From NCBI GenBank assembly GCA_041395565.1, contig JAWLAI010000006.1, positions 1 through 64,000 of the forward strand: a DNA stretch of 64,000 nucleotides, given 5' to 3'. A program made the translations under genes and the position numbers. The DNA is from Pseudomonadota bacterium (GTDB lineage Bacteria > Pseudomonadota > Gammaproteobacteria > UBA9214). The notes beneath the pieces are model-generated. The model was given only the letters and a program-made list of their open reading frames with translations. It ran no database searches and was not told the origin of the DNA. Positions 63,358 to 64,000 of the stretch are shown here, one piece after another. Numbering within the stretch: position 1 is the first letter of the stretch; each line of letters begins with the position of its first letter.

Positions 63358-64000
63358 GACTTTGGTTTCACCAGGCTGACGAATATCTCTTCCAGCGATG
63401 TCTTGGTCGTATGCACGTCCTTGATCGCGAGCGCCGCATCCCGCAGGGCCTGCAGCAGATCGTTGATACCCGTATGGTTTTTATGCGGATCGTAGGTATA
63501 GGTCAGCGTGCAGCCATCCGCCGACAACTCCAGTGCCATCGGCACTAACGCCTCCGGCAAGGCAGCAAGGGGGGTCTCGAGCTCGATGATCAGCTGGCGC
63601 TTGCCGAGCTTGTGCATCAACGCCGCCTTGTCATCGACCAGCAGCAGCTCGCCATGGTTGATGACGCCGACTCGGTCCGCGATCGCCTCCGCCTCCTCGA
63701 TATAGTGCGTGGTGAGAATGATGGTGACGCCAGACTCGCGCAGCCGCCGCACCAGTGCCCACATGTCCTTGCGCAACTCCACGTCGACACCCGCGGTCGG
63801 TTCGTCCAGAAACAGCACCACGGGTTCATGCGCGAGCGCCTTGCCGATCAGCACCCGCCGCTTCATGCCGCCCGACAGGGCCATGAGCATCGTGTTTCTC
63901 TTGTCCCACAGCGACAGGTCCTTCAGCACCTGCTCGAGGTAGGCAGGGTCCGGCTTCCTGCCGAACATGCCGCGGCTGAAACACAGGGTATTCCACACCT
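63354..64000 (-). CDS. ABC transporter ATP-binding protein (partial, 5' end outside window)
   Basis: The C-terminal roughly 215 residues of an ATPase (YadG-like), with the signature [15 protein letters not shown], Walker [14 protein letters not shown] and H-loop TTHY. The Walker A motif lies beyond the window. A C-terminal regulatory extension (about 130-214) with [14 protein letters not shown] is typical of the DrrA/YadG branch. It powers the adjacent ABC-2 permease. Confidence 0.9.
   Translation of the reverse strand, partial: VWNTLCFSRGMFGRKPDPAYLEQVLKDLSLWDKRNTMLMALSGGMKRRVLIGKALAHEPVVLFLDEPTAGVDVELRKDMWALVRRLRESGVTIILTTHYIEEAEAIADRVGVINHGELLLVDDKAALMHKLGKRQLIIELETPLAALPEALVPMALELSADGCTLTYTYDPHKNHTGINDLLQALRDAALAIKDVHTTKTSLEEIFVSLVKPKS

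Overview
This window is a GC-rich bacterial chromosome segment. The gene set points to a gammaproteobacterium, probably of the Chromatiales or Ectothiorhodospiraceae kind; this placement is inferred from gene content, not measured. The pointers are DsbB, RodZ, NnrS, a CzcCBA efflux set, VPLPA-type exosortase substrates and many sugar and lipid envelope genes. I saw no rRNA, tRNA or CRISPR array.

Layout. 1-7.6 kb: carbon metabolism (glucose-6-phosphate dehydrogenase, phosphoglucomutase) mixed with a cation diffusion facilitator, a secreted LVIVD-repeat protein, an OsmC-type protein and a GDSL lipase. 7.6-12 kb: a four-gene minus-strand operon for a MacA/MacB-like ABC exporter (adaptor, ATPase, two permeases). 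12-20 kb: a voltage-gated K+ channel with a C-terminal zinc ribbon, a TrpB2-type enzyme divergent from an NnrS protein, DUF503, Sel1-repeat, HIT, glycosyltransferase and GNAT genes. 20-31 kb: a more AT-rich accessory stretch holding small orphan genes, a MITE-like inverted-repeat unit, two VPLPA-CTERM surface-protein genes, a seven-repeat lipoprotein, an arylsulfotransferase behind a perfect FNR-type box, and a decayed IS3-family element inside the second VPLPA-CTERM gene. 29-38.6 kb: RodZ, small envelope proteins, a YVTN propeller protein divergent from an OmpR-type two-component pair, a methyltransferase, a patatin lipoprotein and DsbB.

38.7-46.9 kb: a topoisomerase VI operon (both subunits, rare in bacteria), endonuclease III, and a tightly overlapping membrane glycan cluster (GT2, TVP38/DedA-like, GT39, acyltransferase 3). 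47-54.3 kb: a sterol desaturase-type hydroxylase, then a His-rich membrane protein and CzcC-CzcB-CzcA heavy-metal efflux. 54.4-59.5 kb: a HAD phosphatase, then an unusual cluster of an acetolactate-synthase-like ThDP enzyme, a divergent GT-A-like protein and a convergent sulfotransferase-like gene. 59.6-64 kb: a small secreted protein built of 18-residue WTIP repeats, a third VPLPA-CTERM protein, a paired REP-like repeat, an SDR oxidoreductase and an ABC-2 exporter whose ATPase runs off the window.

Best candidates for undescribed biology are the WTIP-repeat protein, the ThDP/GT-A-like/sulfotransferase cluster, the bacterial topoisomerase VI operon, and the VPLPA-CTERM gene that can be rebuilt in frame by removing the IS.
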